Origin: Roseobacter sp.
Lineage (GTDB): Bacteria > Pseudomonadota > Alphaproteobacteria > Rhodobacterales > Rhodobacteraceae
Reading direction: 5' to 3'
Assembly (NCBI GenBank): GCA_024636425.1
Contig: JAGXHB010000099.1
Coordinates: 1 to 6,174, forward strand
DNA: 6,174 nucleotides
Numbering within the stretch: position 1 is the stretch's first letter; each line of letters begins with the position of its first letter. This document shows positions 1 through 5,602 of this stretch, piece after piece. Position numbers and translations under genes: made by a program. Below the pieces are notes generated by a model. That model was not told the origin of the DNA and ran no database searches. It worked only from the letters and a program-made list of their open reading frames with translations.

Positions 1-324
1 ATGATGCGGGGTGTCAAGGAATTGCGCGTCAAGGAAAGCGACCGGATCGACGCGATGGCCAAAGGACTGCGCGCCAACGGCATCGACGTTGAGGAAGGCC
101 CCGATTGGTGGGCGGTGACCGGGTTGGGCCAGGGCAATGTGCCGGGCGGGGCGACCTGCGCCAGCCAGCTTGATCACCGTATCGCAATGTCCTTCATGAT
201 TTTGGGTATGGCTGCAAACAGCCCGGTGCATGTAGATGACGCGGCACCCATCACCACGTCCTTTCCGATTTTCGAGCCTTTGATGGCGCAGCTTGGCGCG
301 AAGGTCACGCGGGGGGCAGCATGA
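1..324 (+). CDS. aroA: 3-phosphoshikimate 1-carboxyvinyltransferase (EPSP synthase), C-terminal part
   Basis: This is the last 107 codons of a gene that begins upstream of the window; the ATG at base 1 is internal, not a start. EPSP synthase joins shikimate-3-phosphate and phosphoenolpyruvate in the cytoplasmic shikimate pathway to chorismate. Family motifs visible are KELRVKESDR (residues 6-15, with the Glu and Arg that act on PEP in the family), LDHRIAMSF (57-65, with the PEP-binding Arg at 60), the VDD and TSFP blocks, and an LM-x-x-LGAKV ending. The LDHRIAMSF...TSFP...LGAK pattern resembles the class II (CP4-type) enzymes of alphaproteobacteria, but the residues that decide the class lie outside the window. 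The stop codon overlaps the start of cmk in ATGA, which suggests translational coupling. Confidence 0.96.
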   Translation: MMRGVKELRVKESDRIDAMAKGLRANGIDVEEGPDWWAVTGLGQGNVPGGATCASQLDHRIAMSFMILGMAANSPVHVDDAAPITTSFPIFEPLMAQLGAKVTRGAA

Positions 325-938
325 TGGATGGGTTCACGGTTGCCATCGACGGGCCTGCGGCGGCGGGTAAAGGCACGGTATCACGCGCTGTCGCCGCGCA
401 TTTCGGTTTTGCGCATCTGGACACGGGGCTGCTCTACCGCGCTGTCGGGGCCAAGGTCATGGAAGGCATGACGCCCGAGGAGGCTGCGCAAACGCTGGTC
501 GCGCAGGATCTTGAGAATGCTCTTCTGCGCACCAATGCGGTGGCCGAAGCGGCAAGTCGGGCGGCGGCGATTCCTGCGGTACGCGCCGCGCTTGTAGATT
601 TCCAGCGCAGCTTTGCAATGCGCGCAGGGGGGGCGGTGCTGGACGGACGGGACATCGGTACGGTGATTTGCCCTGATGCGCAGGTCAAGCTTTTCGTGAC
701 CGCTACGCCTGATGTGCGGGCCCGGCGGCGCCATGCGGAGTTGGTGGCAAAAGGGCATGACGTGACGCTGCAAGAGGTTCTGGCTGATGTGCAGGCGCGC
801 GATGCCCGCGACAGCAACCGCGCCGAGGCACCGTTGAAGCCGGCCGCCGATGCGGAAGAGATGGACACCTCCCATATGGATATCGACGCCGCCGTGACCC
901 GTGCGATCGAACTGGTGCAGGCCCGCATTCAGAACTGA
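321..938 (+). CDS. cmk: Cytidylate (CMP/dCMP) kinase
   Basis: This cytoplasmic kinase phosphorylates CMP and dCMP with ATP, recycling pyrimidine nucleotides. The 205-residue protein has a P-loop GPAAAGKGT at 11-19, the LDTG-x-x-YR block at 33-40 (the Asp and Arg contact CMP in the E. coli enzyme), GRDIGT at 109-114, and the lid and C-terminal signature RDARDSNR at 160-167 followed by APLKPA. It is about 20 residues shorter than the E. coli protein, mainly in the middle NMP-binding part. The start at 321 overlaps the aroA stop; the next codon, at 324, is also ATG and would give a protein one residue shorter. Only a G-run before the start could serve as ribosome binding site, which fits coupling to aroA. 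Unlike in many proteobacteria, rpsA does not follow directly. Confidence 0.97.
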   Translation: MMDGFTVAIDGPAAAGKGTVSRAVAAHFGFAHLDTGLLYRAVGAKVMEGMTPEEAAQTLVAQDLENALLRTNAVAEAASRAAAIPAVRAALVDFQRSFAMRAGGAVLDGRDIGTVICPDAQVKLFVTATPDVRARRRHAELVAKGHDVTLQEVLADVQARDARDSNRAEAPLKPAADAEEMDTSHMDIDAAVTRAIELVQARIQN

Positions 939-959
939 CATTTTCGTGCGGGTTTGGGT

Positions 960-985
960 GGAACCGCGCAGAAGCGCGCTACGTT
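960..985 (+). promoter_or_regulatory. Possible EcfG-type (general stress sigma) promoter before the rhodanese gene
   Basis: GGAAC at 960-964 and CGTT at 982-985 are separated by 17 bases. This matches the published alphaproteobacterial EcfG consensus, GGAAC-N16/17-CGTT, without a mismatch. It lies in the cmk-rhodanese gap and would start RNA near 992, giving a leader of about 60 nt. Not all Rhodobacterales carry the PhyR-EcfG system, so presence of the sigma factor is an open question. Confidence 0.35.
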
Positions 986-987
986 TT
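965..987 (+). terminator. Weak GC hairpin with short T run after cmk
   Basis: CGCGC (965-969) and GCGCG (974-978) form a five-base-pair stem with an AGAA loop, followed eight bases later by TTTT (984-987 lies within ACGTTTTGG). This could end the aroA-cmk transcript. The stem is short and the T run is short and displaced, so the call is weak. The same bases are the spacer of a possible stress promoter. Confidence 0.25.
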
Positions 988-1051
988 GGTCTCAGACCGC
1001 AGTGGCGTCATGCCTCTGCAAGATCCGAACAAAAGCCGAAAAGGGTTCACC

Positions 1052-1429
1052 ATGAAGAATGCGCAAGACTATCTGGACGAGGCAAACAAGGTCGTCCCTA
1101 AAATGGACGCCAAGGAAGCGATCGCCAAGCACGCCGAAGGCACGGCGCTGTTCATTGATGTCCGCGATTCCGCAGCCATCGCGGAAAGCGGTACGATCAA
1201 GGGGGCGCACCGTGTGCCACGCGGGATGATCGAATTCCGGGCCGACCCGAAGGTCGAAGCGATGTACAATCCGATCTTCGAGAAAGACGCCGAGATATTT
1301 CTGATCTGTGGTGCAGGCGGGCAGGCCGCTTTGTCCGGTAAGACGTTGCATGACATGGGCTATCGGAACGTCACCAATATCGGCGGCTTTCCTGCGTGGA
1401 AAGATGCTGGCGGACCGGTCGAGGACTAA
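1052..1429 (+). CDS. Single-domain rhodanese-like protein
   Basis: This 125-residue cytoplasmic protein is a stand-alone rhodanese domain, a fold that carries sulfur as a cysteine persulfide. Visible are the LFIDVRD strand and Asp at 33-39, the GTIKGAHRVPRG block at 47-58, the catalytic loop starting at Cys86 (CGAGGQAA), and the end motif GYRNVTNIGGFPAW at 103-116. The loop has Gln91 where CxxGxR loops have Arg, so the sulfur acceptor preference may differ. I chose ATG 1052 because AAGGG at 1041-1045 lies six bases before it and the domain needs no more N-terminus; the upstream ATG at 986 would add 22 unlike residues. The physiological substrate cannot be told from sequence. It sits 113 bases after cmk and is probably transcribed separately. 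Confidence 0.9.
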   Translation: MKNAQDYLDEANKVVPKMDAKEAIAKHAEGTALFIDVRDSAAIAESGTIKGAHRVPRGMIEFRADPKVEAMYNPIFEKDAEIFLICGAGGQAALSGKTLHDMGYRNVTNIGGFPAWKDAGGPVED

Positions 1430-1474
1430 GGAAACTCTGCGCCATCCGAAGCCTTCACAATGGTGTTGGGGGCG

Positions 1475-1515
1475 TTGAAGGTCACGCTGATCCGACTATC
1501 CTTAGACCTTAATTG
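1475..1515 (+). promoter_or_regulatory. Candidate promoter region before the Tat-exported protein gene
   Basis: Two overlapping readings are possible in the 155-base gap. One is a housekeeping type, TTGAAG (1475-1480), 16 bases, TATCCT (1497-1502), matching 4 of 6 at each box. The other is an ECF type, TGATCC (1488-1493), 16 bases, TAATTG (1510-1515); TGATCC is the -35 element known for the Rhodobacter sphaeroides singlet-oxygen sigma factor RpoE. Either would give a leader of about 60-80 nt before ATG 1585. Both are pattern matches only. Confidence 0.3.
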
Positions 1516-1584
1516 GGGCTTGTGAAACAGGCGGCCAAGACAAGCATGCCGCATCTGTCTGCCCCTGCAGCAGGAGGTTTACCG

Positions 1585-2097
1585 ATGACTGAACATCCAA
1601 TGAAATTCGAAGCACACGGTCTTATGACGCGCCGCGCCATGATCGCGACCGGAGCTGCGGCCTTGTTCACAGCGGCATCCGGGCTGATCCGCCCGCTTCA
1701 TGCCCAAACCGTTGCGCCGACGCAGTCCATGCGCGGCGGGGCAAACAACTATCTGCCCGGCGCGCCGGTGGTTGAGCGCATCGGGGGCGGCGGCTTCTGG
1801 ATGACCGGAACGGTGCGGCGCGCGGGCGACGGCGCACCCTTGGCGGGGCAGCGCATCCAGATCTGGGCCCATACGACCGAAGGGCACGAACGTGATCCCG
1901 AAAGCCATGGTGCGACTTTGACCGATGAAAACGGGGAATTCCGGCTCGAGATGCCGCAGATCATCCCCGCCTTCGGGCAGGCCCATGGGCATCTGGCCTA
2001 TGATGGCGATGCGTTTGAGACTGTGTTCCTGCGCCCTGTCATGGCCGACCCCAGTGCGACGCGCCTGACGGCTGATTTCGTTCTGCAACCTGCCTGA
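1585..2097 (+). CDS. Tat-exported intradiol-dioxygenase-like protein
   Basis: The 170-residue protein starts with a twin-arginine signal: TRRAMI at 15-20, a hydrophobic stretch to about residue 35, and a probable cleavage after LHA (38-40), leaving mature QTVAPTQ. The mature part resembles the beta-sandwich core of intradiol ring-cleavage dioxygenases: GTVRRAGDGAPLAGQRIQIW (75-94), ATLTDENGEFRLEMP (110-124), then a His-x-His at 134/136 (AHGHL). Known intradiol enzymes bind Fe(III) by two Tyr and two His. Here GRY is replaced by Gly-His-Glu (100-102), the loop with the second Tyr is missing, and three more His (96, 101, 108) lie near. Catechol cleavage is therefore unproven; it may be another metal protein or a binding domain. 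ATG 1585 is set by AGGAGG at 1572-1577; the TTG at 1513 is rejected. The next gene is nine bases away. Confidence 0.78.
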   Translation: MTEHPMKFEAHGLMTRRAMIATGAAALFTAASGLIRPLHAQTVAPTQSMRGGANNYLPGAPVVERIGGGGFWMTGTVRRAGDGAPLAGQRIQIWAHTTEGHERDPESHGATLTDENGEFRLEMPQIIPAFGQAHGHLAYDGDAFETVFLRPVMADPSATRLTADFVLQPA

Positions 2098-2106
2098 CCT
2101 TATCTG

Positions 2107-2721
2107 ATGGTGGGGCGCAACGGGGCAGATCGGCGCAAAGTCGGCTATGTGATGTGGGCTATTCTGGCGATGGGCGTGATCGTCCCCTTGGCCATAGCCG
2201 CCACGAGCCCGCTGCTTGCATGGCGAGGGCCAGTCTATATCGCCGCGGGATTTGCGGGTATCGCCGGATTGGCGGTGCTTCTGGCTCAGCCGCTTCTTGC
2301 AGCAGGTTCGCTGGCAGGGATTGGGTTGCGCGCAAGCAGGAAGGCGCATCGCTATTTGGGCGGGGCACTGGTTGTTCTGGTGCTCGCGCATGTCGGGGGT
2401 CTTTGGATCACGAGCCCGCCGGATGTGGTGGATGCGCTGCTGTTGCGGTCGCCGACATCGTTTTCAATCTGGGGTGTGACCGCCATGTGGGCAGTGCTGG
2501 CAGCTGCACTTCTGGCGGCTTTTCGCAGTCGTTTGCCGCTTGGTCCTGTAGCTTGGAAACGTGTGCACAGCGGCGTTGCCGCCGTGATCGTCGTAGGTAC
2601 GGTTATCCATGCGTTGCAGATTGACGGGACGATGGGCACTGTGTCGAAGGTTGCCATGTGTGCTCTGGCCGTTGCGCTGACGGTCCGCACGATCATCAAG
2701 TTGCGGATCTGGTCCGGATGA
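2107..2721 (+). CDS. Ferric reductase-like transmembrane heme protein
   Basis: This is a 204-residue inner-membrane protein with about six hydrophobic helices (near 15-32, 42-64, 84-100, 121-139, 155-171 and 181-198). Two helices carry the pairs His81/His95 and His154/His168, each with 13 residues between, the spacing used for two stacked b hemes in the ferric reductase, NOX and MsrQ fold. There is no FAD- or NAD(P)H-binding domain, so it must take electrons from a separate partner or from quinol. The size is like MsrQ, but no MsrP gene is nearby and I see no MsrQ-specific sequence, so I do not use that name. It begins nine bases after the Tat-protein stop with no clear ribosome binding site, which suggests coupling; the ATG at 2152 (residue 16) is a possible later start. 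I infer electron transfer towards the periplasm. Confidence 0.8.
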   Translation: MVGRNGADRRKVGYVMWAILAMGVIVPLAIAATSPLLAWRGPVYIAAGFAGIAGLAVLLAQPLLAAGSLAGIGLRASRKAHRYLGGALVVLVLAHVGGLWITSPPDVVDALLLRSPTSFSIWGVTAMWAVLAAALLAAFRSRLPLGPVAWKRVHSGVAAVIVVGTVIHALQIDGTMGTVSKVAMCALAVALTVRTIIKLRIWSG

Positions 2722-2730
2722 CGCATTTTA

Positions 2731-2778
2731 CCGCTCTGCCGGTCTGCTGATTTCATGCGCAAACCCTTGCCAGAGCGG
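2731..2778. repeat. Inverted repeat, 8 bp arms, after the heme-protein gene
   Basis: CCGCTCTG (2731-2738) and CAGAGCGG (2771-2778) are perfect inverted copies 32 bases apart, just after the stop at 2721. There is no T run after the second arm, so an intrinsic terminator is not supported. It could be an RNA structure protecting the 3' end or a chance match. Confidence 0.35.
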
Positions 2779-2799
2779 CAATCAAGCGGCACCTGACCC

Positions 2800-2828
2800 T
2801 TGCAAGCGGCTCACAATTAATCTATAGC
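2800..2828 (+). promoter_or_regulatory. Probable sigma-70-type promoter of rpsA
   Basis: TTGCAA (2800-2805) and TATAGC (2823-2828) are 17 bases apart and each matches the consensus at four positions. The spacer is AT-rich near the -10. RNA would start near 2835, giving an rpsA leader of about 170 nt. Alphaproteobacterial ribosomal promoters often have a strong -35 and a loose -10, which fits. Confidence 0.5.
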
Positions 2829-2876
2829 GGCCCCAGTCTAAGGGGCGGATACAGCTTCGGGCGCGATATATCAGGC

Positions 2877-2908
2877 AGGGTCGGAGTCTTCCGGCCCTCT
2901 TTGTTTTG
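2877..2908 (+). terminator. Terminator-like hairpin in the rpsA leader (possible attenuator)
   Basis: AGGGTCGGA (2877-2885) pairs with TCCGGCCCT (2890-2898) over nine pairs including one G-U, with a four-base loop GTCT, and is followed by CTTTGTTTTG. This is the shape of an intrinsic terminator. It lies between the likely rpsA promoter and the gene, so it may attenuate rpsA, or end read-through from the upstream operon. A near copy of the left arm, AGGGGCGGA, stands at 2841-2849 and could pair with the same right arm. Confidence 0.5.
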
Positions 2909-3004
2909 CGTACCGGACACCGCCTTGAACGACATTCTCAATCACAGACCGGCGGAGACAACCGCGCGGCCAGAAACCAAATGCTAAAGGAAACGTGAAG
3001 CTAC

Positions 3005-4681
3005 ATGGCTAATAACTCAATGGAAGACTTCGAAGCACTTTTGGAAGAAAGCTTTGAAATGGACACGCCCGAAGAGGGCTCAGTTGTCAAAGGCAAGGTC
3101 ATCGCGATCGAAGCGGGCCAAGCCATCATCGACGTCGGCTACAAGATGGAAGGCCGTGTCGAGCTGAAAGAATTTGCTGAACCCGGCGAATCCCCCATGG
3201 TCGAGGTCGGTGACGTCGTCGAAGTTTTCCTGCGTCAGGTCGAAAACTCCCGTGGTGAAGCCGTCATCTCGCGCGAAATGGCGCGTCGTGAGGAAGCTTG
3301 GGACCGTCTTGAGAAAGCCTATGCCGCTGAAGAGCGTGTTGATGGTGCGATCTTTGGTCGTGTCAAAGGTGGCTTCACGGTTGATCTGGGTGGCGCTGTT
3401 GCGTTCCTTCCCGGCTCGCAGGTCGATGTGCGCCCCGTGCGCGATGCGGGCCCGCTGATGGGTCTGAAGCAGCCGTTCCAGATCCTGAAGATGGACCGCC
3501 GTCGGGGCAACATCGTTGTATCGCGTCGCGCGATCCTCGAAGAATCCCGTGCCGAGCAGCGTGCCGAAGTCATTGGCAACCTGACCGAAGGCCAGGAAGT
3601 CGACGGCGTGGTCAAGAACATCACCGAATACGGTGCGTTCGTTGATCTGGGCGGCGTTGACGGCCTGCTGCACGTGACAGACATGGCATGGCGCCGTGTG
3701 AACCATCCTTCCGAAATCCTGGCGATCGGCGAAACCATCAAGGTTCAGGTCATCAAGATCAACAAGGAAACACACCGCATCAGCCTTGGCATGAAGCAGC
3801 TTCAGGAAGACCCATGGGATCTGGTTCAGGCCAAGTATCCGCTGGAATCCACGCACACTGGCCGCGTGACCAACATCACCGACTACGGCGCATTCGTCGA
3901 GCTGGAGCCAGGTGTCGAAGGTCTGGTTCACGTGTCCGAAATGTCCTGGACCAAGAAGAACGTACATCCCGGCAAGATCGTTTCGACCAGCCAGGAAGTC
4001 GAAGTCATGGTTCTGGAAATCGACGGTGCCAAGCGCCGCGTTTCACTGGGTCTCAAGCAGACCATGCGCAACCCATGGGAAGTGTTTGCTGAAACGCACC
4101 CCGAGGGCACCGAAGTCGAAGGCGAAGTCAAGAACATCACCGAATTCGGTCTGTTCGTCGGCCTGCCAGGCGACATCGATGGCATGGTTCACCTCTCCGA
4201 CCTGTCATGGGACGAGCGGGGCGAAGATGCGATCCAGAACTACCGCAAAGGCGATGTGGTGCAGGCTGTCGTGTCCGAAGTCGACGTTGAGAAAGAGCGC
4301 ATCAGCCTCTCGATCAAGGGTGTCGGTGGTGACAAGTTCGCCGAAGCAGTGGGCGGCGTGAAGCGCGGTTCCGTTGTGACCGTGACCGTGACCTCCATCG
4401 AAGACGGTGGCATCGAAGTGGAATACGAAGGTATGAAAGCCTTCATCCGCCGCTCCGACCTCAGCCGCGACCGTGCAGAGCAGCGCCCCGAGCGTTTCTC
4501 GGTTGGTGACAAGGTCGATGTCCGCATCACCAATGTCGATACCAAGGCGCACCGTCTGGGCGTTTCGATCAAGGCCCGTGAAATCGCTGAAGAAAAAGAA
4601 GCGGTTGAACAGTATGGCTCGTCCGACTCCGGTGCATCGCTTGGCGATATTCTGGGTGCCGCTCTCAAGGGCGACGACTAA
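3005..4681 (+). CDS. rpsA: 30S ribosomal protein S1
   Basis: S1 binds mRNA at the small subunit and helps start translation on structured or weak-SD messages. The 558-residue protein shows six S1 (OB-fold) repeats at about 25-92, 110-176, 197-266, 283-353, 368-439 and 455-525; the first two match the ribosome-binding part, and repeats 3-5 are the most alike, with NIT-(E/D)-(Y/F)-G cores. The tail, rich in Asp, Gly and Ser, ends GAALKGDD. The length is normal for alphaproteobacteria. ATG 3005 gives the usual start MANNSMEDFE; ATG 3020 lies inside the conserved head. AAAGGA at 2986-2991 is 13 bases from the start, too far for a good ribosome binding site; weak SDs are known for rpsA, which in E. 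coli is autoregulated. Codon choice is even and GAA-rich, as in highly expressed genes. Confidence 0.99.
   Translation: MANNSMEDFEALLEESFEMDTPEEGSVVKGKVIAIEAGQAIIDVGYKMEGRVELKEFAEPGESPMVEVGDVVEVFLRQVENSRGEAVISREMARREEAWDRLEKAYAAEERVDGAIFGRVKGGFTVDLGGAVAFLPGSQVDVRPVRDAGPLMGLKQPFQILKMDRRRGNIVVSRRAILEESRAEQRAEVIGNLTEGQEVDGVVKNITEYGAFVDLGGVDGLLHVTDMAWRRVNHPSEILAIGETIKVQVIKINKETHRISLGMKQLQEDPWDLVQAKYPLESTHTGRVTNITDYGAFVELEPGVEGLVHVSEMSWTKKNVHPGKIVSTSQEVEVMVLEIDGAKRRVSLGLKQTMRNPWEVFAETHPEGTEVEGEVKNITEFGLFVGLPGDIDGMVHLSDLSWDERGEDAIQNYRKGDVVQAVVSEVDVEKERISLSIKGVGGDKFAEAVGGVKRGSVVTVTVTSIEDGGIEVEYEGMKAFIRRSDLSRDRAEQRPERFSVGDKVDVRITNVDTKAHRLGVSIKAREIAEEKEAVEQYGSSDSGASLGDILGAALKGDD
3611..4156 (+). repeat. 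Three near-identical 30-base blocks inside rpsA
   Basis: The start of S1 repeats 3, 4 and 5 is encoded by closely similar 30-base stretches at 3611-3640, 3866-3895 and 4127-4156, all containing AACATCACCGA. They encode the NIT-(E/D)-(Y/F)-G-x-F segment. The likeness follows from domain duplication and shared codon choice and is not a mobile repeat. Confidence 0.8.
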
Positions 4682-4710
4682 GCCTCGGGTCTCACCTACT
4701 TGAAGTCTAG

Positions 4711-4745
4711 AAAGGCCCCGCAGTGCAGACTGCGGGGCCTTTTTT
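4711..4745 (+). terminator. Strong intrinsic terminator of rpsA
   Basis: The bases 4711-4724 pair perfectly with 4729-4742 (14 pairs, core GGCCCCGCAGT) around a GCAG loop, and TTTTTT (4740-4745) follows at the end of the right arm. It lies 30 bases after the rpsA stop. It separates rpsA from ihfB, which then needs its own promoter. On the - strand only a three-T run follows, so it is mainly one-directional. Confidence 0.93.
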
Positions 4746-4888
4746 ATGTACCGAATCAAAGGGCGGTATTGCCCCCATCCATCAGTCTACAACTAAAGAT
4801 CGTATGGCAATTCAGGATTATCGGCGAAAATCCTCTCGAAAACAGGGGCTTCGTTCGCCAAAACCTCAGAATGATTGCTTTGGATGAC

Positions 4889-4916
4889 TTCACGAATTGT
4901 TTTGTTTTGCTATAGT
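4889..4916 (+). promoter_or_regulatory. Probable promoter of ihfB-lapA-trpF
   Basis: TATAGT (4911-4916) is preceded by TG at 4908-4909, an extended -10. TTCACG (4889-4894) is a 4-of-6 -35 at a 16-base spacing. The region between is AT-rich, unlike its surroundings. RNA would start near 4923, with a leader of about 33 nt. It follows the rpsA terminator, so ihfB is probably transcribed on its own. Confidence 0.6.
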
Positions 4917-4955
4917 CGGGTTAACAAGACTTACACCTCTCGGGGGAGACGTAGC

Positions 4956-5240
4956 ATGATACGGTCGGAACTGATCCAGAAGATAGCCGATGATAATCCG
5001 CACCTTTATCAGCGCGACGTGGAGAGAATCGTCAACACCATCTTCGAAGAGATCACGGGGGCCATGGCCCAGGGTGATCGGGTCGAACTGCGCGGATTTG
5101 GCGCATTTTCGGTCAAGAAACGGGACGCGCGGACGGGGCGGAACCCTCGCACCGGCGAGACGGTTCATGTAGAAGAAAAGCATGTGCCGTTCTTCAAGAC
5201 CGGCAAGCTGCTTCGTGATCGTCTGAACGGGAATTCCTGA
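4956..5240 (+). CDS. ihfB: Integration host factor subunit beta
   Basis: IHF beta (HimD) pairs with IHF alpha to bind and sharply bend DNA at specific sites, acting in nucleoid structure, recombination and transcription. The 94-residue protein is full length. It has the helical dimer part (1-40), the ELRGFGAFSVKKR strands (44-56), the DNA arm GRNPRTGE (61-68) with the intercalating Pro64, and the VPFFKTGKLLRDRLN end (77-91). The start at 4956 is set by GGGGGAGA at 4942-4949, seven bases away; an upstream in-frame ATG at 4875 lies before the promoter -10 and is rejected. The position after rpsA is the same as in E. coli, which supports beta over HU or IHF alpha. The stop TGA shares its A with the lapA start. 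Confidence 0.96.
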   Translation: MIRSELIQKIADDNPHLYQRDVERIVNTIFEEITGAMAQGDRVELRGFGAFSVKKRDARTGRNPRTGETVHVEEKHVPFFKTGKLLRDRLNGNS

Positions 5241-5590
5241 TGCGTTATGTCCGCTACCTTTGCATCGCTGTGTTTGCGGTGGCTCTTATTGCTGTTGCCT
5301 TGGCCAACCGGTCGATTGTTTCGCTCAAGATACTGCCGACAGAGGTGTCGGGTTATTTTGCCGTGAACCCCGAAATACAGGTGCCGCTGTTCATCGTTAT
5401 TCTGGGCAGCATCATCGCCGGTCTGTTGGTCGGCTTTGTGTGGGAATGGATCCGCGAATATGGCCAGCGCGCCGAAGCGGCCCGCCAAGCGCGCGAAATG
5501 CGCCGTCTGGAACGCGAGATTGCGCGGTTGAAAGCCGAGAAACATCAGGGGCAGGATGATGTGCTGGCGCTGCTGGACCGCGCAAGCTAG
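5240..5590 (+). CDS. LapA-family (DUF1049) inner-membrane protein
   Basis: The 116-residue protein has two hydrophobic helices, about 6-22 and 48-68, joined by a short loop containing NRSIVSLKILP (23-33), and then a charged, coiled-coil-like tail (72-101) rich in Arg, Glu and Ala. This is the plan of the lipopolysaccharide assembly protein A domain. In E. coli, LapA with LapB (YciM) acts in control of lipopolysaccharide synthesis; here LapB is not seen in the window, so the role is by family only. The start at 5240 overlaps the ihfB stop by one base (TGATG), and no strong ribosome binding site is present, so translation is probably coupled to ihfB. The tail is likely cytoplasmic by the positive-inside rule. 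Confidence 0.85.
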   Translation: MRYVRYLCIAVFAVALIAVALANRSIVSLKILPTEVSGYFAVNPEIQVPLFIVILGSIIAGLLVGFVWEWIREYGQRAEAARQAREMRRLEREIARLKAEKHQGQDDVLALLDRAS

Positions 5591-5602
5591 ACACGCCTCG
5601 TT

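Noticed and set aside
1513..1584. A longer N-terminus for the Tat protein starting at TTG 1513.
   Set aside because: It would put 24 extra residues before the twin-arginine signal, while ATG 1585 has a consensus AGGAGG seven bases upstream.
1579..2391. A 270-codon open frame on the - strand.
   Set aside because: It is antisense to two genes with clear motifs, has a His/Pro/Arg/Cys-rich unlikely composition, and no start signal was seen.
2107..2721. Naming the heme protein msrQ.
   Set aside because: The size and heme ligands fit, but there is no msrP neighbour and the sequence looks more like general ferric reductase-like proteins.
2830..2846. GCCCC / GGGGC inverted repeat at the likely rpsA transcription start.
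   Set aside because: The left arm would lie upstream of the start and so not be in the RNA; five pairs are too few for an operator call.
3080..3967. A 295-codon open frame on the - strand.
   Set aside because: It lies fully inside rpsA on the opposite strand, shows no family motif, and is explained by the biased codon use of rpsA.
3611..4156. Repeats in rpsA as a mobile or regulatory repeat.
   Set aside because: They coincide in frame with successive S1 domains and are explained by domain duplication.
4875..4955. A longer IHF beta starting at ATG 4875.
   Set aside because: The extension covers the likely promoter and adds residues unlike the family; ATG 4956 has a good ribosome binding site and gives the normal length.
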